A program made the translations under genes and the position numbers. Of a stretch of DNA of 64,000 bases, positions 9,519 through 18,821 are shown piece after piece. The notes below the pieces were generated by a model. The model ran no database searches and was not told where the DNA came from. It was given only the letters and a program-made list of their open reading frames with translations. The DNA is from Spongiihabitans sp963422685. Its GTDB lineage: Bacteria > Pseudomonadota > Gammaproteobacteria > Arenicellales > Poriferihabitantaceae. How positions within the stretch are numbered: position 1 is the first letter of the stretch; each line of letters starts with the position of its first letter. The stretch is taken from NCBI GenBank assembly GCA_963422685.1, contig OY730442.1, positions 1,240,001-1,304,000 on the forward strand. The letters run 5' to 3'.

Positions 9519-9906
9519 GATGTAATCTCCTGACTTCCTGGCCCAATTTCCTGGTTTGGCTCCAGGGTATCGGCAAATACAGTTCCTGCTGATGTCACTG
9601 CCTGGGGCGGTTCGAGCCGGCCGGTATGGCACTCCGGGGTTTTCATGGGCGGAGCCGCCTTTGAAAAAATAACGGGCAGCGCTGGAAAGTGACCATGGAC
9701 AGCAATCCGGCAGGCAGAATTTCATCCGCAGTCCATGCGCCAGGAACGGGGCGAAATATGGGTATACTGGCGGACATAGATATAATCGCGAATGGCAGAG
9801 GATTGCGGGTTGAAACCCCGGAAGACATGCGCGAGGTGGAATTGACCACACCGCCCGGTATCGACGCCAGCACAGCCATCGACAATCACGCCCATTACAG
9901 ACGCTT
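9519..9906. other. Spacer of 388 bp without an assignable gene
   Basis: A 90-codon plus-strand frame (9689-9961) contains VETPEDMREVEL, which faintly recalls the C-terminus of CMP-KDO synthetase-type nucleotidyltransferases (TPEDLxxV). It overlaps the next gene and has no other support. I do not call a gene here. It may be a relic of one. Confidence 0.3.
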
Positions 9907-11282
9907 ATGCAAAATTTTATTGAAGCTATCGAGGCGCAAATTGGCGGTAGCACGGTTTTAAAAGGCCATCAGGTTTCGGACAAATACGCTTCGGACGAGT
10001 CATCGGACCGTTTACAAAAACCCGAAGCGGTGCTTCGTCCGGCTTCCGCTGAAGCGCTGTCAAAAATGCTGCAAGCCGCAGTCAGGCACCGGCAGCCGCT
10101 GGTGGTGCAGGGCGGGTTGACCGGATTATGCGGTGGTGCGGCGCCGCAGGAAAATGAGGTCAGCGTTTCGCTGGAACGCCTGAACAAAATTGAAAACCTG
10201 GATGCACGGTCGATGACCATGACAGTGCAGGCTGGGGTAACTCTGGAAGGGGTTCAGAATGCGGCGGCCGAGGCCGGATTATTATTTCCCCTGGATCTGG
10301 GTGCGCGAGGCTCATGCACCATAGGCGGCAACATCGCCACCAATGCCGGAGGCAATCAGGTAATCCGCTATGGGTCGATGCGTAATCTGGTGCTGGGTTT
10401 GGAAGCCGTACTGCCGGATGGGACGATAATGTGCGCCATGAATACCCTGTTGAAAAATAACGCAGGCTTCGATTTGAAACATTTTTTTATTGGCAGTGAA
10501 GGCACATTGGGCATCGTGACCCGGGCGGTGCTGCGATTGTTTCCCTGGCCCGGCAGTCGAATTACCGTGTTGTGCGGCATGGATTGCTTTGAACACTGCA
10601 TCGTGCTGCTCAACCAGGTCCGCAAGTCTTTCCCGGATACATTAAATTCATTCGAGGTCATGTGGGCGGCCTATTACCAGGCATCAATCAGGCATGTCGA
10701 CAACTTGCGGAACCCGTTTGCGACCACCCACAAGTATTATGCGTTGGTGGAACTCTGTGGCGATGACCAGCAGCATGACCGACAGCGAACAGAAAACTTC
10801 CTTGAGAATTGTTTTAATGCGGGGATAATCGAAAACGCGGTATTGGCGGGGAGCGAACAACAGTCGGCGGATTTCTGGAGAATTCGCGACGGCATCGGCA
10901 GGCTGATCAAAATTTATAATTTTCCGGCAAACTTCGATGTCGGGATTGCTCTGGATAAAATGGAAGGATTCGTCGAAAAGGTGATGCAGCGTCTGGCTGC
11001 GGATTTTGCAAACATCGTGGTGTTTCCATTTGGCCACATCGGCGATGGCAATCTTCATCTGTCTGTGTCCACCGGCAACCAGGCAGACAACCACAGGATT
11101 TACCATACGGTTTATCAAATGTGCGCTGACTATGATGCGAGCATCTCGGCCGAGCATGGCATAGGCATGATGAAAAACCCTATCTATCGGTTTCCAGAAC
11201 TCCGCAAGAAATACAGTTGATGCAGCGCCTGAAAGCCATGCTGGATACTGCAAGCATCCTGAATCCGGGCAGGGTTGTCTAG
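9907..11282 (+). CDS. FAD-linked oxidase (D-lactate/2-hydroxyglutarate dehydrogenase family), frameshifted at the C-terminus
   Basis: The protein resembles the GlcD/Dld2 family of FAD-binding PCMH oxidoreductases that oxidise D-2-hydroxy acids to 2-oxo acids. The PCMH FAD domain includes LVVQGGLTGLCGG, GSCTIGGNIATNAGG and FIGSEGTLGIVT; the C-terminal FAD-oxidase domain includes FGHIGDGNLHLS and SAEHGIG. The main frame stops at TGA 11218-11220, too early. The next frame immediately encodes MQRLKAMLDTASILNPGRVV and ends at TAG 11280-11282, exactly the family's usual C-terminus. One missing base near 11217 explains this, either a real mutation or a sequencing error. Substrate is not determined. 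Confidence 0.8.
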
Positions 11283-11424
11283 CGGGCGGTTTTGGCCGGC
11301 AACTGCGACTCGCGGTTTTCTTACAGGTTTAGCTTGAAGGATAAGCCTCTGGCGTCCTCACGCAAGGTCAGAGTACGGTTGCTTAAACGACCAGGCAATC
11401 TGGCAGGGGAGTGGTCGGCCAGCG

Positions 11425-11765
11425 CTAATATATCCCTGCCATCCGAGAGAGATTTTGAGAAAGCGCCCCTGGATATGCGTTCAACCATATCAATCTGACC
11501 GTGACTGCCGAATACCGCGGCATAGCCTTGAAGGTTCGTGTGAAATATTCCGCCGCTTTCTCAATCGGGGGGAGATCCTTATAACGCAACCAATAATAAA
11601 TTACGGTATAAAACATCAGCATCCACGCCACTTGAGAAATCCATTTCAGGATTCCCCGACATTGAAAAAATAAAATCGCGGGGACAGCGAATAGCCATGT
11701 AAAAAATCTTTTTCACGGGTTCTTTAAGGGTAGGTTTCAGGAACCCAAATTCCACCTTAAATCAA
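11425..11765 (-). pseudogene. Remnant of a membrane protein (unassigned)
   Basis: The 11283-11765 spacer holds a minus-strand frame rich in aromatic and aliphatic residues (VAWMLMFYTVIYYWLRY, then DLPPIEKAAEYF). It can be extended upstream through one frame change (GFLKPTLKEPVKKIF joining FFTWLFAVPAILFF). This looks like the C-terminal part of an integral membrane protein. A TRAP-type permease is possible but not demonstrable by eye. No start codon or complete frame is present. The 11283-11424 part shows nothing. Confidence 0.3.
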
Positions 11766-12767
11766 TTAAACCAGCAGGAACCCTTTAGCGTAAGGGTCCC
11801 GATCATCAATGATAATGTCATTGTGGCCGGTTACTTGCGCCCATCCGGCAACGGCCGGGATGATGGCGGCGTAGTCGCCCACTTTTGTGGATTGCATGGC
11901 GCGCCCGGTGAACAGGCTGCCGATAATACTTTCATGCACAAATTTTTCGCCTATATTCAGATCTCCCCGACTGACTAACTGTGCTATTCGGGCCGACGTG
12001 CCGGTTCCGCAGGGCGAGCGATCTATGCCGCGGTCGCCGTAAAAAACCACATTGCGCAAATCGGCATTTTTATCCCGGGCCTGGTCGGCCCACATTACGT
12101 GGCTGACGTTTTTTATGGTTTGATTTTCCGGGTGGACCGCGTTCAGCACCTTGTTGACCTGGTTCCTGATCAATGGACTGACAGCGCGAATCGCATCCAC
12201 ACCGAAATGGGCCAGGCCCCGGTAATTTTTCTGGGGCTCGACGATGGCGTAGAAATTGCCGCCATAGCTGATATCCATGATCAACTCACCCATTCCGGGC
12301 ACGTCCACTTTGACCCTACTGGAATGTAAAAATGACGGAACACTGGTCAATTCAACGCACCGGACATAATCCCCATCCATCGCATACCGCGCCTCTACCC
12401 GGCCCGCCGGGGTATCGAGCCGCAATAATCCGGGTGTTTTCGCCTGCACCAGGCCTGCTTCCATGGCCGCCGTTACCGTGCCGATGGTGCCGTGCCCGCA
12501 CATGGGCAGGCATCCGCTAACTTCGATATACAGCACGCCAAGATCGCCGTCCGCTTCGGTGGGCGGATAGAGGATTGATCCAGACATGGCGTCATGTCCT
12601 CTGGGCTCAAACATCAGGCCGGTTCTGATCCAGTCGTACTGCCTGAGAAAATGCTGGCGCTTTTCGCTCATTGAATTTCCGCACAGAGCGGGGCCGCCGC
12701 GGGTCACCACGCGCACCGGGTTTCCGCAGGTATGCGCATCGATACATTTAAATACGGTTCTGGCCAT
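11766..12767 (-). CDS. 4-hydroxyproline 2-epimerase / proline racemase family protein
   Basis: The family inverts the alpha carbon of proline or trans-4-hydroxyproline with two catalytic cysteines. Both are present: Cys90 in PMCGHGTIG and Cys253 in DRSPCGTGTS. That argues for an epimerase/racemase rather than the Ser/Thr-bearing trans-3-hydroxyproline dehydratases. Length is 333 aa, as usual. The start is ATG 12767. Directly upstream on the same strand are the remains of a DadA-like dehydrogenase, the enzyme that would oxidise the D-epimer, so the two were probably one hydroxyproline operon. Other possible pathway enzymes lie at 39.4-42.0 kb. Confidence 0.88.
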   Translation of the reverse strand: MARTVFKCIDAHTCGNPVRVVTRGGPALCGNSMSEKRQHFLRQYDWIRTGLMFEPRGHDAMSGSILYPPTEADGDLGVLYIEVSGCLPMCGHGTIGTVTAAMEAGLVQAKTPGLLRLDTPAGRVEARYAMDGDYVRCVELTSVPSFLHSSRVKVDVPGMGELIMDISYGGNFYAIVEPQKNYRGLAHFGVDAIRAVSPLIRNQVNKVLNAVHPENQTIKNVSHVMWADQARDKNADLRNVVFYGDRGIDRSPCGTGTSARIAQLVSRGDLNIGEKFVHESIIGSLFTGRAMQSTKVGDYAAIIPAVAGWAQVTGHNDIIIDDRDPYAKGFLLV

Positions 12768-12793
12768 TATGGAAGATGATTATTGAAGTCGCT

Positions 12794-13165
12794 TTATTGT
12801 GAAATGGCGATAAATCGAAGGTGTTTTCCTGGCCATTGTGCAATCAATTTACCCGTGGTTGCGGCCATGGTTAAGCCGCCGTGACCATGACCAAAGACAT
12901 AATGTATATTTTATCCTGCATTTTTCCGTGACCCGCGCAGAATGCTCGAACGTGCCGGCCAAAGTGGTCCTGGAAAATCAAGGCGGTCAGCGCCGAGGTA
13001 CTGGGCGTTTCTGGCGTATTCAATGGTCTCTTCGGTCATCACCGCAAAAGCCTGGATGATTAATATGGCATAGCCATCAATTTCCGACAGATAGAGCCAC
13101 TCTCGTCCGGTTAAAAATGCAAACCCGCCTGTCCCGCCACAGACGCAAATGATATGAATGTCTGC
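12794..13165 (-). pseudogene. Decayed D-amino-acid dehydrogenase (DadA-like) fragment
   Basis: Inside a 513-bp gap the minus strand carries the signature C-terminus of DadA-type flavoproteins: YVFGHGHGGLTMAATTGKLI, ending at TAA 12794-12796. Further upstream is a faint N-terminal piece (IHIICVCGGTGG, standing where MHIxVIGAGIxG would be) and TEETIEYARNAQYLG. The pieces lie in different frames and most of the ~400-aa protein is missing. This is a deleted and frameshifted gene. Its position just upstream of the hydroxyproline epimerase suggests it oxidised D-hydroxyproline or D-proline. Nothing else is seen in 13166-13280. Confidence 0.55.
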
Positions 13166-13280
13166 CTTTAGCAGGTATCCACGTGCTTTCTCTGTGCGGT
13201 TTCATCGATTCCGGCTGCCGTCCCCGGTAAAAACAGTGCATACTGGCGTGCACACTCCGCGTGCGGTGGTTGATTGGTGT

Positions 13281-13925
13281 TTATAAGACCGGCCCGTCCG
13301 GGAAATTTTGCTGCCATATCTTCCGTATGGCCGGACGGGCCTGAACTTCTTTAAATACCCGGTTGACGTTGACGCAGCGCTTTAACAATCCCGGCACATC
13401 GGCATGCCACATTGCCAGCATTACCAGATACGTATCCACAATGGATATCTTCTCTCCCGCCATATAGGGCTGCTGCGCCAAAACCGAGTCGAGCAGAGTG
13501 AAGCTGTCATCCATTTCCATACGGGCCGATTCTACGATACCGGCGGATTCCCCCGGGTTGACGGTGTAACGATCGCCATAGTAAAAGCGTAAATCTGCCA
13601 TGTAGGTATTGGTTGCCATATATAACAGCCAGCGGCAGGCCACCGCTCTGGCGGTGGATCCTGGCTGTGACAGCAGTCCGGCCTCGGGAAACATATCGGC
13701 TATGTGCAGTACGATGGCAACGGACTCGGTGACCACGGTGCCATCCGGCAATAACAGGGCGGGCACCTGACCTGTCGGATTTATCTGCAGAAACGCTTCG
13801 CCGCGGTGCTCCTGGTTATCGTAATCCAGCTCAATGATCACATAATTCGCAGCAGCTTCCTTTAACGCCGCATGGGCCACAAATGCGCCGGTGTTGTCCG
13901 ACCAGTATAGTTTGTACATGCCCAA
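13281..13925 (-). CDS. Glutathione S-transferase family protein
   Basis: A cytosolic GST-fold protein of 214 aa (208 if it starts at the second Met, MYKLYW). The thioredoxin-like N-terminal domain includes INPTGQVPALLLPDG and the glutathione-binding TESVAIVLHIAD. The all-alpha C-terminal domain has the N-capping region KISIVDTYLVMLAMW. Substrate and class are uncertain; it resembles the beta/nu-type bacterial GSTs. It is the first gene of a minus-strand series running through the DadA relic to the epimerase, and diverges from the DegT-type gene. Confidence 0.85.
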   Translation of the reverse strand: MGMYKLYWSDNTGAFVAHAALKEAAANYVIIELDYDNQEHRGEAFLQINPTGQVPALLLPDGTVVTESVAIVLHIADMFPEAGLLSQPGSTARAVACRWLLYMATNTYMADLRFYYGDRYTVNPGESAGIVESARMEMDDSFTLLDSVLAQQPYMAGEKISIVDTYLVMLAMWHADVPGLLKRCVNVNRVFKEVQARPAIRKIWQQNFPDGPVL

Positions 13926-14179
13926 TCTCCGGATGATTTGACCGCGATAATATCACCATCGGCTGGTTTCGGGTTGGCGCGGAATTACAGGGGATGACCG
14001 GGGCGGGATGATTGAGATCGTCTTGTCCAGACATCATCATGTGGAGCGCCTCTGCGCGGCGGAGTCACGCCGGGATTCAGGCATTACTCGCAGATGCGAA
14101 AAAAATCAGTGCGTGGGATGGTTACTTGACAGGCTGCATTCCGTACAATTCAACGCCGCTGCAAACCGATATCAAGCAA

Positions 14180-15388
14180 ATGATCAATCAAGCCGATAGC
14201 CTCACATTAGAGCTGGATTTGAGCGAGCCTGGCGCATTGCCCCGGGAATCCATTGACCAGGCGGTAGCATTGATGCAAACCGGCCGGCTCCATCGCTACG
14301 GTGAATACGGTAACGGTGAATCCCACGCCGCTTTGCTGGAGCAGGAATTCGCCGCTTATGTTGGCTCCCGCTATGCGGTCGCTATCAACTCAGGTGGCTG
14401 CGCAATATTTATCGGCCTGAAAGTTGTCGGCGTGCAAAGCGGCGATGCGGTGCTGGTTAATGCCTTTAATCTGGCGCCGGTTCCCGGTGCAATTCATCAT
14501 GCCGGCGCCGCAGCCGTGCTGGTTGAAATTAATGCCGACCACCGGATTAATTACCATGACCTGCGGGTCAAGGCAGCGTCCAGCGGCGCCAGGGTGCTGC
14601 TGCTTACCCACATGCGCGGCCATATCGCGGATATGGCAAAGATAACCGCGCTGTGCGATGAACTGGGACTGACCCTGGTTGAAGACTGCGCCCATACCAT
14701 GGGCGCAAAATGGCGGCAAACGTTTACCGGTCGATTTGGCGCGGTGGGATGTTTCAGCACCCAGACCTTCAAGCACATCAATTCCGGCGAAGGCGGGATT
14801 CTGGTCACCGATGACGCAGACATGGCGGCTAGGGCAGTGCTGTATTCCGGCAGCTATACGCTGTATCGGCAGCATGGCGCCGCGCCCGGGCCAGCCGTAT
14901 TCGAAAAATGGCGGAAGCATATTCCGAACCTGAGTATGCGCATGTCGAACCTGGCGGCCTGCATTTTGCGCCCGCAACTGCGGCAGATGACGGCGCGCGG
15001 CGAGCGCTGGAATGCAATCTATGGCTGGCTGGAACAGCGTTTGAACGCCATCGACGGGGTTGAAGTGCCCGGGCGATGCCGCGAAGAAGCCTATGTTGCC
15101 AGCTCAATCCAGTTTCACATCAACGGATTAACCAAAGCGCAATTGTCCGCGCTGGTGCACCGATGCACCGAACGCGGGGTGGCCATAAAATGGTTCGGCC
15201 GCAGCGAACCGCTCGGCTACACCAGCCAATACCATCATTGGCAATATCTTGGCCCTCAGGATTTACCCGATACTATGGCGATATTAGCGACAACCTGCGA
15301 TATGCGCATTCCATTGTCGCTAAGCGCAGACAACTGCAATACAATCGCGGCCATCATTGAGCAAGAGATCAAACAACAACTTTCCTGA
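14180..15388 (+). CDS. DegT/DnrJ/EryC1/StrS family PLP-dependent protein
   Basis: A fold-type I PLP enzyme of the sugar-aminotransferase group, about 402 aa from ATG 14180. An upstream ATG at 14012 would add 56 residues unlike the family. The PLP lysine is present in FSTQTFKHINSGEGG (Lys198), the phosphate-binding motif INSGGCAIF lies earlier, and VEDCAHTMGA is the PLP-ring aspartate region. These proteins usually aminate keto-sugars, but no other sugar-nucleotide genes are near. Neighbours are amino-acid lyases and a transaminase, so a non-sugar substrate is possible. The following gene begins 16 bases after the stop. Confidence 0.8.
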   Translation: MINQADSLTLELDLSEPGALPRESIDQAVALMQTGRLHRYGEYGNGESHAALLEQEFAAYVGSRYAVAINSGGCAIFIGLKVVGVQSGDAVLVNAFNLAPVPGAIHHAGAAAVLVEINADHRINYHDLRVKAASSGARVLLLTHMRGHIADMAKITALCDELGLTLVEDCAHTMGAKWRQTFTGRFGAVGCFSTQTFKHINSGEGGILVTDDADMAARAVLYSGSYTLYRQHGAAPGPAVFEKWRKHIPNLSMRMSNLAACILRPQLRQMTARGERWNAIYGWLEQRLNAIDGVEVPGRCREEAYVASSIQFHINGLTKAQLSALVHRCTERGVAIKWFGRSEPLGYTSQYHHWQYLGPQDLPDTMAILATTCDMRIPLSLSADNCNTIAAIIEQEIKQQLS

Positions 15389-15404
15389 AAATCAGAGATT
15401 AAAA

Positions 15405-16403
15405 ATGCACTTGTCACGATTCCCGCGAGTTCATCTGGCGCATTTGCCGACGCCATTGGAATTTTTACCCAATTTCACTAAAAAAATGGGCGGTCCCAAT
15501 ATCTATATGAAACGGGATGACTGTACCGGCTTGGGAACGGGCGGCAATAAAACCAGGAAACTGGAATTCCTGATTGCCGATGCCTTGCAAAACCAGGCCG
15601 ACGTGGTCATTACCCAGGGCGCGGTACAGTCAAACCATGCCCGACAAACCGTCGCTGCGGCAGCAAAAATGGGCATGAAATGTGAAATCCTGCTGGAAAA
15701 TCGCACCGCAAGCACCGACCGGGATTACGTTGAGTCAGGCAACGTATTTCTCGATAAATTATTCGGGGCGAATCTCAGCCATTGCAAAAAGGACACCGAT
15801 ATGGACGCCCGGATGGAAAAAAAAGCGGATGCGATTCGCGCGGACGGCAAGGTGCCCTACATCATTCCCGGCGGCGGCTCCAATGCCATCGGCGCGTTGG
15901 GCTATGTTAATTGTGCCCTGGAAACCCTTGCTCAGGCTAACGATATGGGGCTGCACATTGATCATCTGGTCACCGCAACCGGGAGCGCCGGCACCCAGGC
16001 CGGTCTGGTGGTCGGGCTGGAGGCTACCAATTCACACATTCCGCTGCTGGGAATCGGCGTGCGCGCGGCGAGACAGAAACAGGAGGAGAACGTGTATAAC
16101 CTGGCGTGTAAAACCGCAGATTACATGGGCATATCAGGCTGCGTCAGTCGGCACAAAGTCATCGCCAATTGTGATTATGTTGGCGGCGGTTATGGCGTAC
16201 CGACGGACAGTATGCTCGAAGCCGTGACCATGATGGCCCGCGAAGAAGCCATATTGATGGACCCGGTTTATTCCGGAAAAGGTCTTGCCGGATTGATTGA
16301 TCTGATACGCAGCGGATTTTTCAAACAAGATGAAAATGTAGTTTTTCTGCACACCGGCGGCAGCGCCGCCCTGTTTGCCTATCTTGGAGCATTCGGCGTT
16401 TGA
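15405..16403 (+). CDS. D-cysteine desulfhydrase / L-cysteate sulfo-lyase family protein
   Basis: A fold-type II PLP enzyme of the ACC-deaminase/D-cysteine desulfhydrase family, 332 aa from ATG 15405 (MHLSRFPRVHLAHLPTP, the usual start). PLP binds Lys49 in GTGGNKTRKLEFL. QGAVQSNHARQTV holds the family's catalytic Ser/Asn-His region, and DPVYSGKGLAGL is close to the C-terminus. Members split D-cysteine into pyruvate, H2S and ammonia, or cysteate into pyruvate, sulfite and ammonia (CuyA). Sequence alone does not separate these. It follows the DegT-type gene closely, so they are probably co-transcribed. Confidence 0.85.
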   Translation: MHLSRFPRVHLAHLPTPLEFLPNFTKKMGGPNIYMKRDDCTGLGTGGNKTRKLEFLIADALQNQADVVITQGAVQSNHARQTVAAAAKMGMKCEILLENRTASTDRDYVESGNVFLDKLFGANLSHCKKDTDMDARMEKKADAIRADGKVPYIIPGGGSNAIGALGYVNCALETLAQANDMGLHIDHLVTATGSAGTQAGLVVGLEATNSHIPLLGIGVRAARQKQEENVYNLACKTADYMGISGCVSRHKVIANCDYVGGGYGVPTDSMLEAVTMMAREEAILMDPVYSGKGLAGLIDLIRSGFFKQDENVVFLHTGGSAALFAYLGAFGV

Positions 16404-16429
16404 TTCGGCCTGATTGGCTTGCAGATGCG

Positions 16430-17692
16430 CTACACCACTTGTTTACAACCGGTTTCGCGCAGCAACAGCGTGCCCGCCAATGCAGCGGCTGTGACTACGA
16501 GCAAACTGGATAAGGCAAAGGCATAGGCTTCAGACGAATAAACCTGCGTGCCGTCTACCATTACACCCGCCCACTTCAGATCAAGCAGCCATCCGATCAG
16601 CGGCTGCATAACCGCGCCCGAACCCACCACAAACATGTTCATTAAACCCATTGCGGTGCTGCTGGAGTCGGCGCGGTTGTGCTCTCTTACTGCGGTAAAG
16701 CAGATGGTCATTGAACAGCCGCCCAGACCGGTGAGAAAAATTAATGCCATCAATAGTGCGGTGTTGTCAGGGGTGACAAAAATGGTCGCTGCAAATGCCA
16801 GCAAACATACTGTCGCGCCGAGGGTCATGATCGGGTTGCGCTGGCCGATGCGGTCGGATGCCCAGCCAACCGCCGGGGAAAAAACCGCCCATGCGACGAA
16901 TAACATCGACGCAATCCCGGCGGCCTCGGCGGTGGAATAGCCATGCACGCTGCTGAGCCAAGGTACCGCCCACAGTCCACCAAACCCAAGCATAATCGAG
17001 GCCAGGCCGAAACCAATCAACGCGCACAGCCAGGTTTGCGGGTTTGCCGCCACTTGTTTGAGGCCGCCCAGGATGCCGCGTTGTACGGTCACTTTTCTTT
17101 GCTCCACGGACCGGCGCGGGACGAATACAAACAGCAGAGCCGATAAAATTACCGCAGCCAGCGCCAGAATCCCCATCATTCCGCGCCAGCCAAATGATTC
17201 CACAACGTAACGCAGCGGCGCCTGACCGAAAATTCCGCCGCACATGCCCATGGCCTGAACCACGCCGGCCAATGTGGCGAATTGGGTCGACTTGAACCAG
17301 TAGCCGGCGATGGCCAATGTGCCGACAAAACCAAATGCCACCGTCGCGCCGATCAATGTTCGACTGATTGCAGCGATTAAAAGGGAATCACTCAAGGCAA
17401 AACCAGCGGTGGCGATGGCACACAGGGCGGCCGCGCCGCTGATTAATTTGCGCGGGCCGAAGCGGTCGGTGAGCATGCCGACGGGGAGCTGGATGGCGGC
17501 ATAGGCGTAAAAATAAAATGCCGACAGCGAGCCGAGCGCGGCGGCGCCAACGGCAAAATCCCGCATCAATTCAGTGGTCATGATGCTGGGTGCTACCCGC
17601 TGCATAAAAGCGTAAGCGAAAAACAGCGCGCCAAGAGAGAACGCGATTATCGCCCGGGGCCGGGCAACTGATTTTTCTGTCGGTGAGGACAA
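16430..17692 (-). CDS. Major facilitator superfamily transporter
   Basis: A 420-aa inner-membrane carrier with about 12 hydrophobic segments. The MFS loop 2-3 signature appears as GMLTDRFGPRKLI, and its counterpart in the second half as GWASDRIGQRNP. The N-terminus carries AFMQRVAPSIM, common in the metabolite:H+ symporter branch. The substrate is unknown. It is convergent with the cysteine/cysteate lyase gene, ending 26 bp from it, and may import that enzyme's substrate, but this is inference from position only. Confidence 0.85.
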   Translation of the reverse strand: MSSPTEKSVARPRAIIAFSLGALFFAYAFMQRVAPSIMTTELMRDFAVGAAALGSLSAFYFYAYAAIQLPVGMLTDRFGPRKLISGAAALCAIATAGFALSDSLLIAAISRTLIGATVAFGFVGTLAIAGYWFKSTQFATLAGVVQAMGMCGGIFGQAPLRYVVESFGWRGMMGILALAAVILSALLFVFVPRRSVEQRKVTVQRGILGGLKQVAANPQTWLCALIGFGLASIMLGFGGLWAVPWLSSVHGYSTAEAAGIASMLFVAWAVFSPAVGWASDRIGQRNPIMTLGATVCLLAFAATIFVTPDNTALLMALIFLTGLGGCSMTICFTAVREHNRADSSSTAMGLMNMFVVGSGAVMQPLIGWLLDLKWAGVMVDGTQVYSSEAYAFALSSLLVVTAAALAGTLLLRETGCKQVV

Positions 17693-17829
17693 TAGACTTT
17701 GTAAGGGATTTTGGGATGGCGGCAGTTTGCGCTTGATTACCGGTTATTTCCACGTATTATTGGATTGTTTGTCAAGCTCGCCACCACCTGCAAATACTTC
17801 CTGCCCGCGAATTCCACACAATGGAGGCT

Positions 17830-18684
17830 ATGAACCGGACAATTTATTTAAACGGCGCCTTTGTTGCGCCGCAGCAGGCGCAGATATCGATTTTTGACCG
17901 GGCGGTTTTATTCGGCGATGCCATGTATGAAGTTGCCGGGGTGCTGGACGGCAGGCTGGTGGATTTTGACAGTCACCTAAGTCGTATGCGTCGCTCGCTG
18001 AATGCGCTGTCCATTCCCCAACCCCTTGACCGGGAACAGGTTCTCGGGATTTATCGCAGGTTGATCGCTGTCAATGCGCTGCAGGAAGGGCTGGTGTATA
18101 TGCAGATCAGTCGTGGCGCAGCTGAGCGGGATTTTGTCTACGCCAAACACATGTCGCCAACTGTGTTCATGTTCACTCAGGCGAAACAATCGGTTGACAA
18201 TCCGTGCGCACAAACCGGCGCCGCATTAAAAAGCGTGGAGGATATTCGCTGGGCGCGGCGCGATATAAAATCGGTTAATTTACTCGGTCAGGTGTTCGCC
18301 AAACAAGCGGCCCATGCAGCGGGCGCGGATGAAGCGCTAATGATCGGAGCGGATGGCAATGTGACCGAATGCGGTGCTACCAGTTTTTTTATTGTGCGGG
18401 ATAACACCATCATTACCCGACCGTTGACCAATGACATCCTGCCCGGGGTAACCCGCAAGGCGTTGCTTGCGCTGTGCGAGGCGAACGGGCAGGCGCTGGT
18501 GCAGCGCGCGGTCAGCCTGGCCGAGGTATATGAGGCAGACGAGGCTTTTATTTCCGGCGCTTCCACCTATGTTCTGGCGGTGACCAGAATTGACGGCAGG
18601 GCAGTCGGCGCCGGTGTGCCCGGCGCGGTCAGCAAACGATTGCGGCAACTTTATATCGACTACGCCAGATCCACCGCCATATAA
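17830..18684 (+). CDS. D-amino-acid transaminase (class IV aminotransferase)
   Basis: A class IV PLP aminotransferase of about 284 aa; ATG 17830 (MNRTIYLNG) is preferred over 17821. The PLP lysine is Lys147 in RRDIKSVNLL, and VTECGATSFFIV is the family's conserved strand. The RDIKSVNLL context is typical of D-alanine aminotransferases, which exchange D-amino acids with 2-oxo acids, rather than of branched-chain IlvE. With the epimerase and lyase nearby, it fits a D-amino-acid utilisation theme, although genes are on mixed strands. The following LysE-type exporter gene is on the same strand 137 bp on. Confidence 0.85.
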   Translation: MNRTIYLNGAFVAPQQAQISIFDRAVLFGDAMYEVAGVLDGRLVDFDSHLSRMRRSLNALSIPQPLDREQVLGIYRRLIAVNALQEGLVYMQISRGAAERDFVYAKHMSPTVFMFTQAKQSVDNPCAQTGAALKSVEDIRWARRDIKSVNLLGQVFAKQAAHAAGADEALMIGADGNVTECGATSFFIVRDNTIITRPLTNDILPGVTRKALLALCEANGQALVQRAVSLAEVYEADEAFISGASTYVLAVTRIDGRAVGAGVPGAVSKRLRQLYIDYARSTAI

Positions 18685-18821
18685 TTCCAGGGCGCGGCGG
18701 TTTAACTGCCGCAATCGTTCCCATGCGACCAGTCCTGCCGGAGTTGGAATTCGTGCCTATCACATTACCGCGCTTTTTTGTAATCTGACGGCCGTCGCAC
18801 TGGCGTGTCTTTGTAAATATT

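Noticed and set aside
9689..9961. 90-codon frame with a VETPEDMREVEL stretch, faintly like a CMP-KDO synthetase end
   Set aside because: Overlaps the next gene, lacks the rest of the domain, and the similarity is only a few residues.
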